Source of the DNA: Elusimicrobia bacterium HGW-Elusimicrobia-3
GTDB lineage: Bacteria > Elusimicrobiota > Elusimicrobia > Elusimicrobiales > UBA9959
DNA: 39,516 nt
Assembly: GCA_002840355.1 (NCBI GenBank)
Contig: PHAL01000022.1
Span: forward strand, 1 to 39,516
Direction: 5' to 3'
Made by a program: the position numbers and the translations under genes. Positions 1 to 9,200 of the stretch are shown piece by piece; within the stretch, counting starts at the first letter, position 1, and every line of letters starts with the position of its first letter. The notes beneath the pieces were generated by a model. It was not told the DNA's origin and did not search any database. It worked only from the letters and a program-made list of their open reading frames with translations.

Positions 1-38
1 AACCGCCGCGCTGTGGACGAGCCTGCTGGCGCCCCGGC

Positions 39-1091
39 CTACCACATAAAGTAAACTTCCTCTTTCTCCTCGGCCCGCTTTTTCTTCGGCGGCGCCTTGC
101 TGCCGCCCTGGCGCGCGGGAACGGCCCGCTTTACCGCCCGCTGCTGCGGCAGGCCCCTGAACGGCCTGCGCCGGGTCTCGGCCGGCCGTCGCGCCCCGAA
201 GCTCAGCGCCACGGTAACGCGGTGGGCGTCGCCCAGTTCGCCGTACGGTGCGAAGGCGTAATCCACGCGCAGGTCGCGGTTGGTAAGCCCTATGCCCGCC
301 GTGAAACCGGTGCCGGCGTAGCGGCTGCGGCCGGTCTTGTAGCCGCCCCTGAAATAAAAGTATTCCTGCGGCCCGGCCGTCAGGCGGGCTTCCGCCCCCA
401 GCGCGGCGGCGAGGTCCGAGCCGCCGGCCTTTACCGCCTCGGCCGCCGCCAGGAAATTGCCCGGCAAGGACCTGGAGACGCCCGCGCGCAGCACGAGCGG
501 CAGCGGGAAGCTGCGCGAGCCCAGTTTAAGGGCCGAGCCGAAATTGGCGGCGGAGACGCCCGCGCGCCAGTAGCCGAAAGTCTTGAGCAGGCCCGCGTCC
601 CCGGCCCAGGCGCTCGCGCTGAGGCCGTCGGCGCGCTGGGTGAGGAATTTCAGCGCCGCGCCGCCGTAGAACTCCCGTCCGAGCGCGGCCGCGGCGCCGG
701 CCGACACCGCGCCTTCCAGCGCGCTGAAAGAGCCGGTCCTGGCCCCGGCGGCGTCGTACTTGTCCATGCCGCCCGAGAGCAGCAGGTTAGCGCCGCCGAA
801 CAGCGTCAGCCCGGGCCCGAGCGGGTGCACGTAGGCCGCGGACTCGTTGCGCATCTCCTGCAGCCATTCATTATGTCCCACCAGCGCCTCCTTGCGCTCG
901 GCGAGCGCCGGGCCGGCCGGGTTGTAGAACACGCTCAGCGCGTCGTCCCCGGCGGCGCAATAGGCGCCGCCCATGGCCGCGCCGCGCGCCCCCGCGTCCA
1001 GCTTGAGAAAAGGCAGCGCGTCGCCCCCCGCCCCGCCCAGTGCCGGGGCGGCGGAGAATATTGCAAGTATGAGCGCCGCCGCTAGTTTCAT
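39..1091 (-). CDS. PorV/PorQ-type outer-membrane beta-barrel protein
   Basis: 350 residues. A signal peptide (residues 1 to about 20) is followed by the stretch GARGAAMGGAY and then DDALSVFYNPAGPA, the usual N-terminal signature of the PorV/PorQ (UPF0164-like) outer-membrane barrel family. Alternating hydrophobic/aromatic strands run to about residue 300 and end in VTVALSFGA. After the barrel there is an unusual basic, Arg/Lys/Pro-rich tail of about 50 residues that ends in EEVYFMW. The ATG start lies 3 bp after the stop of the M6 protease gene, so it is the last gene of a three-gene operon. PorV proteins of Bacteroidetes shuttle type IX secretion substrates at the outer membrane. Whether this homologue does so is an inference from its protease neighbour. 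It could also be a FadL-like transport barrel. Confidence 0.75.
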   Translation of the reverse strand: MKLAAALILAIFSAAPALGGAGGDALPFLKLDAGARGAAMGGAYCAAGDDALSVFYNPAGPALAERKEALVGHNEWLQEMRNESAAYVHPLGPGLTLFGGANLLLSGGMDKYDAAGARTGSFSALEGAVSAGAAAALGREFYGGAALKFLTQRADGLSASAWAGDAGLLKTFGYWRAGVSAANFGSALKLGSRSFPLPLVLRAGVSRSLPGNFLAAAEAVKAGGSDLAAALGAEARLTAGPQEYFYFRGGYKTGRSRYAGTGFTAGIGLTNRDLRVDYAFAPYGELGDAHRVTVALSFGARRPAETRRRPFRGLPQQRAVKRAVPARQGGSKAPPKKKRAEEKEEVYFMW

Positions 1092-1094
1092 AAA

Positions 1095-4000
1095 TTACCA
1101 GACCAGGAAGAACTTGCCGCTGCCTTTGCCCCTGTTGTCGGTCTTGACCACGTAGATATACAGCCCGCTGGCCGCCCTGCCGCCGTTCTTGTCGCGGCCG
1201 TTCCAGGAAATCGAGTTCAGGGCGCTGACGCCGTCGGAGCGCGTCAGTTCGCGCACCAGTTCCCCGGCCGAGTTAAAGATATAAGCCCGGGTCCCGGTTG
1301 CGTCCACCGGCACGCCGTCTATGGTCAGCCCGGAGGCGGAGCGCAGGTCGCAGGGGTTCGGATACGCCCGCAGGTCGCCGATGCCCGGCCCCGCGTCGCC
1401 CGCGGCCCTGACGGAATAGACCGAGAAGTGAGAGACCTGGGCGGAGAGGGTATTGGCCCCGGGGTCTCGCGTCACGCCGGGCACCGGGGTCCAGCGGCCG
1501 GCGGCCGGGTCCAGGTAATAGATCCAGGCCTTGGACTCTTCGATCAGGTCCATGTCTATGCGCCCGTCGTCGTCGGCGTCGGGATAGGCCAGGGTGATAG
1601 TGACCGGCGCCGCGAAAGCGGTAACGGGCGTTCCGGCGGTATCGCGGGCGGAAAAGTCGCGCGCCAGGTCATAGCCGTAGATCTTGAAGGAATCGGGCGA
1701 AGCCGCGTCGGGCCCGGCCAGCGCCGCCGCCGGCGCCGTCGAGACCGACAGAAGTATCGTCCCCGTGTAGGCCCCGGCCGGCAGCGTTATGCCGGCGCCG
1801 TCGCTGTTGTACACCGAACCGCCCGAGGCCCCGGCCAGGGCGTAGTTTATCGTGAAAGTGCCGCCTGAGGTAATGGAAGTCCCGGTATTTCCCGCGGCGT
1901 CGGCGGCGGAGAACTGGAAGGAAGCCGTGCCGGTGGAGAGGTAAGACTCTATATAGCCGGAGGCTGTCCACGTCGAACCCGTCAGGAACGTCAGCGCCAG
2001 CGGCACCGCGCGGCCGTTGGAAGTGACGAAACGCAGCTGCGGGGCGGCGGGCAGCGGGTTGGCCTCGGTCACGACCAGCCGGGCGGTGAACAGGCCGGTC
2101 CGGCCCGGCAGCGCAGTGAGTACCTCCACCTTGGCGACCGGGCTGACCGTGTCAGTCTTCTGACCGTCGGAGGCGGTAGGCGTCGAATAGTATCCGCCGG
2201 TATTGTGCGCCCGCACGGAGAAATAATAGGTGGTGGCCTGCGCCAGGCCGAGGCCCGTGCGCGTCACGTAGGCATTCAGCCCGGTGCTGGTCCAGCCGGC
2301 GGTCTGTGTGCCGCCCGGCGTGGTGCCGATGGCGTACTCGTAGCGGTCTATATTCTCGGAGGGCGACTGCGCCCAGTAGGCCGAGAGCGTGGTCAGCGAG
2401 CGCACATAATCTATATCCCCCTCCGTGCCGTCGTGGACGTAGGCCACGTCGGCGGGCGACTGCGTGTCCACCGTCTGGCCGTTGGACCGGGTCTCAGCGG
2501 AATAGACGCCCACGCCGCTGATGGCCTTTACGCTGAAATAGTAGGTCTGCCCCGGCGTCAGCGTGAGGCCGGAGCGGGTAACGGAGAGGGCTAGGCCGTT
2601 GGAGGTCCAGCCCGCCACGTTGGTGCCGCCCGGCGCGGTGCCGATGGCGTAATAGTAGCCGGCCAGGCCGGTCTCGGGGTCCCCGGCCGAAGCGGGCCAG
2701 TTGGCCGAGAGCTGGGTCAGCGAGCCGGTGGTGGAGATATCGCTGCCGACGGTCAGGCCGTCGTAGACGGCGGCCACGGCCGCCGGCGGCGTGACGTCTG
2801 TGGTGCCCAGGTAGAAGGTCATTGTCGCCCCGGTGGCGGACACCGCGCTGATGGGCAGTTTCAGGTTCTGGCCCGCGTAGCTTTTGCTGTTGGGGGAAGT
2901 AGAATCCGAAAAGGAGGTGTTGTTGCCGGAGCGGTAGTAGTCGGCGTCATCGCCGGTGGTCCAGCTGTTGTACGGGCCCGTCAGGTGCTGCGTGCCGCTG
3001 GCCTCCTCCAGGTCCACCTTGTAACGGGCGGGGTTGTCGTTGCCGGCCATGGTCTCGTCGACATGCCAGACCAGCAGGCCGCGGGAGGAGCCGGGCAGGT
3101 AGGCGTCGAAGCCGTAGCCCTGCCGGTTCTCTATCAGGAAATATTCCGAGGCCGGGAAAGCGGAGTCGCGCAGCTGGTAGAGCGCGGCGGGGTCCGCGGC
3201 TATGCGGCCCAGCGACTTGGTGCCTATGGTAGTTAGCTGCGTGGGCACGGCCCAGCCCAGGGCCTTCTTGGGCCAGGCGCTCAGGTGGGCCGGCGAGGCG
3301 CCGTCCTCGTCCGCGCCGTTCCAGGAACCGCCGCTCATCAGGCAGAAGCTGCCGATACCGTTGCTCTCGTAGGTGGTGTCGTAAAGGTCGGGCAGGCCCA
3401 GGAAATGGCCGGTCTCGTGGCAGATGACGCCGATGCGCGAGATGCCCTGGGACGAGGGCGTGTCGCTCCAGCCGCGGATCTCCGCCTCCGTATGATAGGC
3501 CTCCATCCTTACGCCGTCGTAGGTGAGCGGGGTTATCAGTTCCCACTGGTGGGACCAGATGGCGTCGGTCGGGTTGTCGGTATACTCCTCGGCGAAACCG
3601 GAGTGGATGACGGTCAGGCCGTCCACCTCGCCGTCGCCGTTGCCGTCGGCCTGGCTGAAATCGAAGCCCGAAGCCTCCAGCGCGTTGATGGCGTCGCGCA
3701 CCATCTCGCGCGGCCGCACGTCGTAGCCGTCCACGTCGTTGGCGCCGTAATAAGCCTGGTTCTGCGGCAGCGTTACCCAGGCCGTCACCACGGACTGCAC
3801 CGTTAGTTCGCCGTAGGAAGTCTCCAGGAAATAGTCCTTCACCGAGCCGACCGCGCCGTCGAGATTGTAGCCGACCTGGTTGAAGAGATTATTGAAAGAG
3901 GTCTGGCTGTGCGTGGCGGCCTGGTCCGAGAACCTGGCCAGTATCACCAGGTTCTTCATCGTCCCGGCAAGTATGGGCGCGCGGGCCGGCTGGGCAGCGG

Positions 4001-4463
4001 AGGGCGAAACGGCGGAGACAGTCCCCCCTGGCGCCGCCGAAACCCTGAAAGGCGAGGACGAAGCGCGCGCGCTCCTTGCGGCGGCGTCGCGCCGGCGCCG
4101 CTCGGCGCCCGCTTTGGCGCGCCTGGCGTCCCGCAGGCCCTTCTGAAAGCCCGCTTTGCCCGGCTCTACCGTCCCTACGCGGTGGGCGCCCGGCCGCAGC
4201 GAACCGTCGGCGGCCTTCTCCGCGTAAAACCAGGTCCTGGCGGCAGGGTCCTTGATTACGGTATAGCCGTCCCGGTCCTCGTGCCAGTGATGATACTCGT
4301 CGCCCCGCAGCCGCACCGTAACCGTGGAGCCGTCGGCCTGAGCCACCGCGGCGGCGCGCGGGTTGGCCGGCACGGCGCGCGCCGGCCCGGCCAGGCAGGC
4401 CAGCAGCAATGCGGCAGCCAGGGCAGAGAGCGGAGCAGCGGTGAGGGCCTTAACGTGGGGCAT
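1095..4463 (-). CDS. Secreted M6-family metalloprotease with Fn3 repeats and FlgD-like C-terminal domain
   Basis: 1122 residues. Signal peptide about 1-30, then a propeptide-like region. The M6 (immune inhibitor A-like) catalytic domain spans about 165-560 and carries the zinc motif HETGH at 349-353, followed by FLGLPDLYD. A D-N-G-D-G-E-V-D loop before the active site looks like a calcium site. Two tandem fibronectin III-like repeats of about 95 residues follow (about 620-820; both contain YAIGT.PGGT and YYFSV). Then come an Ig-like region, a module with a second Asp-rich loop (DADDDGRID), and a C-terminal FlgD/type-IX-like sorting domain from about 1035. That domain begins AYPNPCD, contains SGLYIYVV and ends KFFLVW. 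The start is 1 bp downstream of the preceding gene's stop and 3 bp separate its stop from the barrel gene, so translation is probably coupled. Likely an extracellular or surface-attached protease; substrate unknown. Confidence 0.88.
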   Translation of the reverse strand: MPHVKALTAAPLSALAAALLLACLAGPARAVPANPRAAAVAQADGSTVTVRLRGDEYHHWHEDRDGYTVIKDPAARTWFYAEKAADGSLRPGAHRVGTVEPGKAGFQKGLRDARRAKAGAERRRRDAAARSARASSSPFRVSAAPGGTVSAVSPSAAQPARAPILAGTMKNLVILARFSDQAATHSQTSFNNLFNQVGYNLDGAVGSVKDYFLETSYGELTVQSVVTAWVTLPQNQAYYGANDVDGYDVRPREMVRDAINALEASGFDFSQADGNGDGEVDGLTVIHSGFAEEYTDNPTDAIWSHQWELITPLTYDGVRMEAYHTEAEIRGWSDTPSSQGISRIGVICHETGHFLGLPDLYDTTYESNGIGSFCLMSGGSWNGADEDGASPAHLSAWPKKALGWAVPTQLTTIGTKSLGRIAADPAALYQLRDSAFPASEYFLIENRQGYGFDAYLPGSSRGLLVWHVDETMAGNDNPARYKVDLEEASGTQHLTGPYNSWTTGDDADYYRSGNNTSFSDSTSPNSKSYAGQNLKLPISAVSATGATMTFYLGTTDVTPPAAVAAVYDGLTVGSDISTTGSLTQLSANWPASAGDPETGLAGYYYAIGTAPGGTNVAGWTSNGLALSVTRSGLTLTPGQTYYFSVKAISGVGVYSAETRSNGQTVDTQSPADVAYVHDGTEGDIDYVRSLTTLSAYWAQSPSENIDRYEYAIGTTPGGTQTAGWTSTGLNAYVTRTGLGLAQATTYYFSVRAHNTGGYYSTPTASDGQKTDTVSPVAKVEVLTALPGRTGLFTARLVVTEANPLPAAPQLRFVTSNGRAVPLALTFLTGSTWTASGYIESYLSTGTASFQFSAADAAGNTGTSITSGGTFTINYALAGASGGSVYNSDGAGITLPAGAYTGTILLSVSTAPAAALAGPDAASPDSFKIYGYDLARDFSARDTAGTPVTAFAAPVTITLAYPDADDDGRIDMDLIEESKAWIYYLDPAAGRWTPVPGVTRDPGANTLSAQVSHFSVYSVRAAGDAGPGIGDLRAYPNPCDLRSASGLTIDGVPVDATGTRAYIFNSAGELVRELTRSDGVSALNSISWNGRDKNGGRAASGLYIYVVKTDNRGKGSGKFFLVW

Positions 4464-4464
4464 A

Positions 4465-5451
4465 TCAGCGTGCGCGTCCTTTCTTCTTCAGGGCGCCTTT
4501 CGCGGCGCCAGGCACTATCTCTATGGGGGCGGACCATTCGCCGGCCCGGCGGCCGTCGGAACCCATGAAGCGCAGGTACTGGCCGGGGGCGACGGTGACC
4601 GGCAGGCCGGAGAGCCTGTAGGTGCAGGTATCGGTGAAAACGTCGGCCAGCGGCGCGTCGAAATCGGCGGTATTGGCCAGCTGCAGGCGGAAGTGCCTGT
4701 CGCCGGGGGCGGGCTGCCAGGTCACGGCTCCCCTGTTCAGCGGCGCCTTGGCCTGGGCCGGCGCGGCCGGCGAACCCGGCTTCGCGGCCCCGGCCCGGTT
4801 GGAGACCGCGAAATTGTAAACGGAGGAATAGGGCGTTTGCGAATACTCGCCCGTATTGAGCCGCACCACCGGCGCGACGCGCCAGTAGTAGATCCCGTCC
4901 TCCAGCAGCGAGGGATAGAGCAGGTACTGGTTGTCGGCTATGCCGGTCTCGAGATAGATCTCGGAGAAATCCTCACCGCGGCTGATCTGCAGGCGATAGG
5001 AGGCGGCTTTCATGACGTCGTTCCAGGCCAGGCGCAGGCCGCCGCGGCGGCCGGCCTTCTGCACCCGGCTGCTGACCACCAGCGGGGCCACGGGCGGGTC
5101 CTCCACGAAGCGTTTGTTCCAGGCGTTCACGGCGAACACGGCGTTCTCGCCGTAGCGGGCGAACGAGGCCCAGTCGTCCACCTTCTCCCGGTATACCTTG
5201 GCGCCGTATTTTTCCTCCAGTTCCCGGTCCAGGTCCTGCGGTATATGGCCCACGAAAACGCTGGGCGGGTGGGATTCCAGCAGCTTGGCGCCTTTCTTTT
5301 CCAGGTAATCCTGGAACTTGCGGTCGAAGGCCGTTTCGGAAGGCACTACCAGCAGCGCGTTGGCCGGCGCTTCGGCGGCCGGGGAGGGCGAGCTGAGAAA
5401 GCACAAGGCCGCCAGCGCGGCGGCGAACAGGAGCGGTATCCCTTTTTTCAT
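4465..5451 (-). CDS. Secreted protein with fibronectin type III-like domains
   Basis: 328 residues, first gene of the exported-protein operon. Signal peptide about 1-25 (KKG start, hydrophobic core, PSPAAEA). Residues about 30-120 form a domain I do not recognise (LLVVPSETAFDRKFQDYLEK then VGHIPQDLDRELEEKYG). Its short alpha/beta look recalls protease propeptide/inhibitor folds, but this is only an impression. Residues about 125-225 look like an Fn3 domain (LRLAWNDVMKAASYRLQIS ... YYWRVAPV), and a second such domain (TWQPAPGDRHFRLQLA) reaches about residue 315. The end is basic (KGALKKKGRAR). The ATG has an AGGTGA ribosome-binding site 5 bp upstream. Next to the M6 protease it could be an accessory, anchor or inhibitor of that enzyme; there is no direct evidence. 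Confidence 0.72.
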   Translation of the reverse strand: MKKGIPLLFAAALAALCFLSSPSPAAEAPANALLVVPSETAFDRKFQDYLEKKGAKLLESHPPSVFVGHIPQDLDRELEEKYGAKVYREKVDDWASFARYGENAVFAVNAWNKRFVEDPPVAPLVVSSRVQKAGRRGGLRLAWNDVMKAASYRLQISRGEDFSEIYLETGIADNQYLLYPSLLEDGIYYWRVAPVVRLNTGEYSQTPYSSVYNFAVSNRAGAAKPGSPAAPAQAKAPLNRGAVTWQPAPGDRHFRLQLANTADFDAPLADVFTDTCTYRLSGLPVTVAPGQYLRFMGSDGRRAGEWSAPIEIVPGAAKGALKKKGRAR

Positions 5452-5467
5452 GGTTTCACCTGCTTAT

Positions 5468-5473
5468 ATTATA
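5468..5473 (-). promoter_or_regulatory. Candidate -10 box of the exported-protein operon
   Basis: A perfect TATAAT on the minus strand lies about 17 bp before the first gene of the Fn3/M6/PorV operon, which has its own AGGTGA ribosome-binding site. I see no convincing -35 hexamer at 16-18 bp. The divergent promoter of the next gene begins about 35 bp away. Confidence 0.4.
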
Positions 5474-5506
5474 AACGCGCCGTATGACGGATTTGTTTCG
5501 CCGTTT

Positions 5507-5515
5507 TGGTAAAAT
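5507..5515 (+). promoter_or_regulatory. Extended -10 promoter for a predicted leaderless mRNA
   Basis: TGG followed by TAAAAT, then exactly six bases, then the ATG at 5522. There is no Shine-Dalgarno sequence. Transcription from this box should start at or next to the ATG. Same layout as at 16403, 19592 and 27250. Confidence 0.5.
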
Positions 5516-5521
5516 CTAGCT

Positions 5522-5854
5522 ATGGAAGAACGCCGTCTTGCGGTCAGCGAAGAGTGCGTGGAGCCGGAGCTGGTAAGCCCCGGCGGCCAGGGCCAGCGCA
5601 CCTCCGGCCCGCGGCCGGGGCCCGTCCCCCCGCCGCAACCGCCAGGCCTGCTGACGCGGCTGAAGGCCCTGCTAGCGGCCGCTCTGGCCCTGCTGGGTTT
5701 CGCCCTGCTGGTCTCCGGCGCGCTGCTGACCTCCACCGTCATCGGCGCCATCATCGGCATACCGCTCATCCTGCTGGGCGCGCTGGTCTTCTACCTGCTC
5801 TTCAAGTTCCTCTCCCTGGGCGCCGTCCCCCCCGTCACCTTCCGCCGTTTCTAA
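5522..5854 (+). CDS. Small membrane protein with two transmembrane helices
   Basis: 110 residues, no family recognised. The first 40 residues are hydrophilic and Pro/Gly-rich (GPRPGPVPPPQPPG). Two hydrophobic helices follow (about 45-67 and 70-95), separated by a short turn, and a short tail ends in TFRRF. Codon use (GC-rich third positions, many CTG and GCC) matches the neighbouring real genes, which supports it being coding. It stands alone between a divergent operon and a convergent one. No ribosome-binding site precedes the ATG. The start is supported instead by the -10 box six bases upstream. Confidence 0.65.
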   Translation: MEERRLAVSEECVEPELVSPGGQGQRTSGPRPGPVPPPQPPGLLTRLKALLAAALALLGFALLVSGALLTSTVIGAIIGIPLILLGALVFYLLFKFLSLGAVPPVTFRRF

Positions 5855-5923
5855 CCTTTAATTCCCCCAGCAAGACCGCCGACGAACACAATCAGCATGT
5901 CTCCTTTGGCATTCTGGCGGCCT

Positions 5924-6045
5924 ACCGTAAGGGCAGGATCGCAAAATCGGCGTCGCGCACACCGTGCGCGCGCCTGCCGCCCTCAGGCTCGGCGCTACGC
6001 AAGCCTCGCCTTCCGGGGGGCTTTTGCTAACCCTGCCCTTACGGT
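5924..6045 (-). repeat. Extragenic palindromic element, copy A1
   Basis: Perfect 14-bp inverted repeats, ACCGTAAGGGCAGG at 5924-5937 and its complement at 6032-6045, enclose a core shared with the copies at 6090 and 25044. On the minus strand the core reads GCTTGCGTAGCGCC, then about 30 nt, then a hairpin CGCGCAC-GGT-GTGCGCG (5954-5970). No coding potential is visible. It lies between two convergent genes, with copy A2 next to it in opposite orientation. Confidence 0.75.
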
Positions 6046-6089
6046 CTCCGCCATGATCCGCATACGCTTAACGTTCCCCGGCGGATTGA

Positions 6090-6207
6090 CCAGGGGCTGG
6101 GTTCGGAAGGCCCTCACGGAGGGAGGAGCTTGCGTAAGCGCGACGACTGAGTGAGGAGGGGCGCGCACGGTGTGCGCGACCCCGTGCCTGACGGGCCCAG
6201 CCCCTGG
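6090..6207 (+). repeat. Extragenic palindromic element, copy A2
   Basis: 12-bp inverted repeats, CCAGGGGCTGGG at 6090-6101 and its complement at 6196-6207, enclose GCTTGCGTAAGCGC (from 6128) and the hairpin CGCGCAC-GGT-GTGCGCG at 6162-6178. The core aligns with copy A1 on the other strand, while the outer arms are unrelated in sequence. The rest of the 5855-6297 gap shows no gene, only a short GGCTTAGGC direct repeat near 6252. Confidence 0.75.
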
Positions 6208-6297
6208 GCAAGCCGCCTCTCAGACGAACTTCAATTGCTCAATAACGGCTGCTTAGGCTTAGGCACTCACAACTTCGCTGCGCACGGCGACCGGCAC

Positions 6298-9200
6298 TTA
6301 CTTCACTTTAAAAGTGAAGCCGGAGGAGTGGGCGGCGAATTCGGGGGCGTACATGGACTGTATCACCGCCGCGCCGGCCTTGAACGTGCCCGGCGTGGTC
6401 GGGCGCAGCCGGTACTTGAGCACGTACTCGCCGTGCGGCAGCCACTCCACGAAGAAGTTCGTCAGCGAGTCGCGCGGCTCCTCGTAGCGGGCCAGCCGGT
6501 CCCACTGCCAGCCGCTGGTCAGCGTCTCCGCCTCGAAGCCGGCGGCCTTGGGGTCCTTGATGTGCACGTACTCGAACTGACCTCGCGTCCTTACGGTCAG
6601 GTGCACCTCCACCTGGTCGCCCACGGCCACGGAATCCCCGTCGGCCAGCGGGGTCAGCGTGTAGGCGTCCCCCTCCTTGGCGCGCAGGAAATACTTGCGC
6701 GAGACGTTCATCATCCCGGCCGGCGACTCTACGGCGGTCTTGTCGGTAGTGTAGATGCCGGTGAAGGCGGCGAAGGCCAGGCCGGGGCCGCGCTTGCGCA
6801 CCTCCGGGGCCAGGTCTTTTTTTCCGATCTCGGCGCCGTACTTGGACCAGCGCAGCGGCCGGGCGGCCCAGTCGAAGGGCTGCAGCTCTACTTTCTCCGT
6901 CGTGGCGCCCCATTTCAGCGAGAAGGTCTCGCCCTTGTCCAGCGCGCCCCGGGCCTTCATCACGTCGAGCAGCGAGTAGATGGCCGCCGCCGAAGCCCTG
7001 GTGGACTTCCATTCGTTGCCCTTGCGGTTGAAGAGCAGCCAGCGCGTCAGGCCCGGGATCTTCGGGTCCGCCGGCCGCAGCGCCAGCAGCGTCCGCAGCA
7101 GGAAGGCGTGTTTCTCCACGCTGTCGTTGTACCACAACCACGAGATCTTCTCCGGAGTCCAGTAGGTGCCGGAGATATCGTCGGTGCGGGCCCCGTCCAT
7201 GGCGCGGGCCAGGTAGCCGTCGGCCTTGGCCCGCTCGCCCAGCCGGTGGTAGACGTAGGCCGCGTAGGCCTTGCCGAAAGCGGTCATCGCGTTGGCGTGC
7301 TTGTCGGAGAAATCCGCCCAGGCCTTGGCGTACTCGCGCGCGGCGGCGCTCTCCGGCCAGGCGGCCGGGAACGAGGTAACGACGTAGGCCGCGTAGAGCA
7401 CCAGCGAGGTCTCGGCGGGATCGGCCTTCAGATGCGACGGGATCTCGCCCAGCGCGTAGGCCAGCGCCCGGCGGGCCATGTCCTCGGGTATCTGCACCCC
7501 GTAGCGCGAGGCCTCGGCCAGCCCCTCCAGCACATAGAGCGTCATGTGCAGGTTCGGCCTGCCGCCGGGGAACCAGGGGAAGGAGCCGTCCGCGCCCTGG
7601 TAGGACTTCAGCTTGCCCAGCGCGTCGTCCTTGCCGGCCGCCACCACCTTCGGGTCCAGCATGTCGGTGACCGGCCAGCCGGCCTGCCGCCCGCGGGACG
7701 CGGACTCCCACGGCGTCTCCATCAGGCTCATCAGGCGCACCGGGTTGTCCCTCTCCCATTCGGGGGTCAGGGTCTTGCGCTTGGGGACCTTCGCCACGGC
7801 GGCGCTGAGCGCCGGATACTTCTTATAGAAGCCGTTGGTGATGGCCAGCGGCACGTAGCGGTTGAGCAGCTGCTCCGTGCATTCGTAAGGATAATTCACG
7901 AGGAAAGGCAGGCTGTTGAGCACGGTCAGGATCAGCTGCGGCTGTATCTCCAGGTGCAGCGATTCAACCTCGCGCGTCGGGTCGGCCGCCTCCAGCTCCG
8001 GCAGCCGGAAGGTCTTGGCGGCGTTGCCGTCGAGGGCGGCCACGCCGGAGGCTATCAGCCGCTCGCGCGACGGCAGCACCGGCAGTTCGTTCTCCTGCGC
8101 GTCGGACAGCTGCCCGGCGCGGGCTATCACGCGCGCCTGGTAGGCCGCCGGAGCGCGCGGCGCCGTGATCTCCCAGTACACCGGCACGGTGCCCTTGGGT
8201 TTAACGGTGAAGGGCCTCGAGAGCTCACTCACGCCGAAGTCGCCGTGGGCCTCGGCCCCGTCGCGCGTCACCGAGAGGGAGACGGTGCCCGACAGCTCGC
8301 CGCCGGTGTCGTTGGTGACCAGGGCGGTCAGGCGCGACCGGTCCCCCTCGCGGAAGAAGCGGGGGATGTCGAGCCGCGCCATCAGGTCTTTTTTCGTGAC
8401 GGTCTCGGCGGCGAAAGAGCCCCGCCGCGCGTCGCGCGTGAGCAGGTACGAGGAGATCTTCCAGGAGGTCAGCCGCTCCGGAATACGGAACGAGAAAGCC
8501 GCCTCCCCGCGCAGCACCTTCAGCTGCGGGTTATAATAGGCCGTTTCGGAGAAATCCTTGCGCACCGCCACCGGGGCGGCCTGAGCTTCGGCTGGCGCCG
8601 CGGCCGGGGCCCGCGCGGCGGAGAGCTTGGCCTCAGGCAGGCCCATGCTCGGCCTCGTACCCTCGGTCAGGTCCGCGAAGTCGGCTTCAGCCAGGGCCCC
8701 GTCCGGGGCGGCTTCGAAGGCCAGCCCCTTGGAAAAAGCGGCCTTGCCGCCGTAGGAGGTGTCACGGTAGGACAGGCGCGTGGAGGCTATGCGCAGCGAA
8801 GCCAGGCGTTCCTCGGCCGTGTACTGCCGGAAGGCCTGCAGCATTTTCTGCATCAGGCCGGTACGTACCGGCAGGCTGACGGCCCGCGGGGTGAACAGCG
8901 AGCCCATGGCCTCGCCCGAAGAGTAGCGGCGCGGATAGAGCGAATCCGCCCAGAAAGCGGCGTCCCCGGCGTAGTATTCCAGCGAGCGGTCGAAGACCTT
9001 TACCAGCGCCTCGCCGGCCACCGGCCGGCCGGCCGCGTCCCTGGCCCTTACTTTCCATGAGGCCCGCTGGCCGGGGGCGAGGGCCTTGTCGTAATCCAAT
9101 TGCAGGCTGATATTCTTGTTCGCCGACGGCACGTCGGCGTCGGCCATGGCCGAATATACCTTGAAGCCGCCGGCCCCCAGCCAGCGCAGGCCGAAGCCGC

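Noticed and set aside
6151-9060. 969-residue open frame on the plus strand
   Set aside because: It is antisense to the A2M gene, whose domains and thioester motif are clear. The translation is Arg/Gly/Leu-rich shadow sequence typical of GC-rich DNA, with no recognisable domain.
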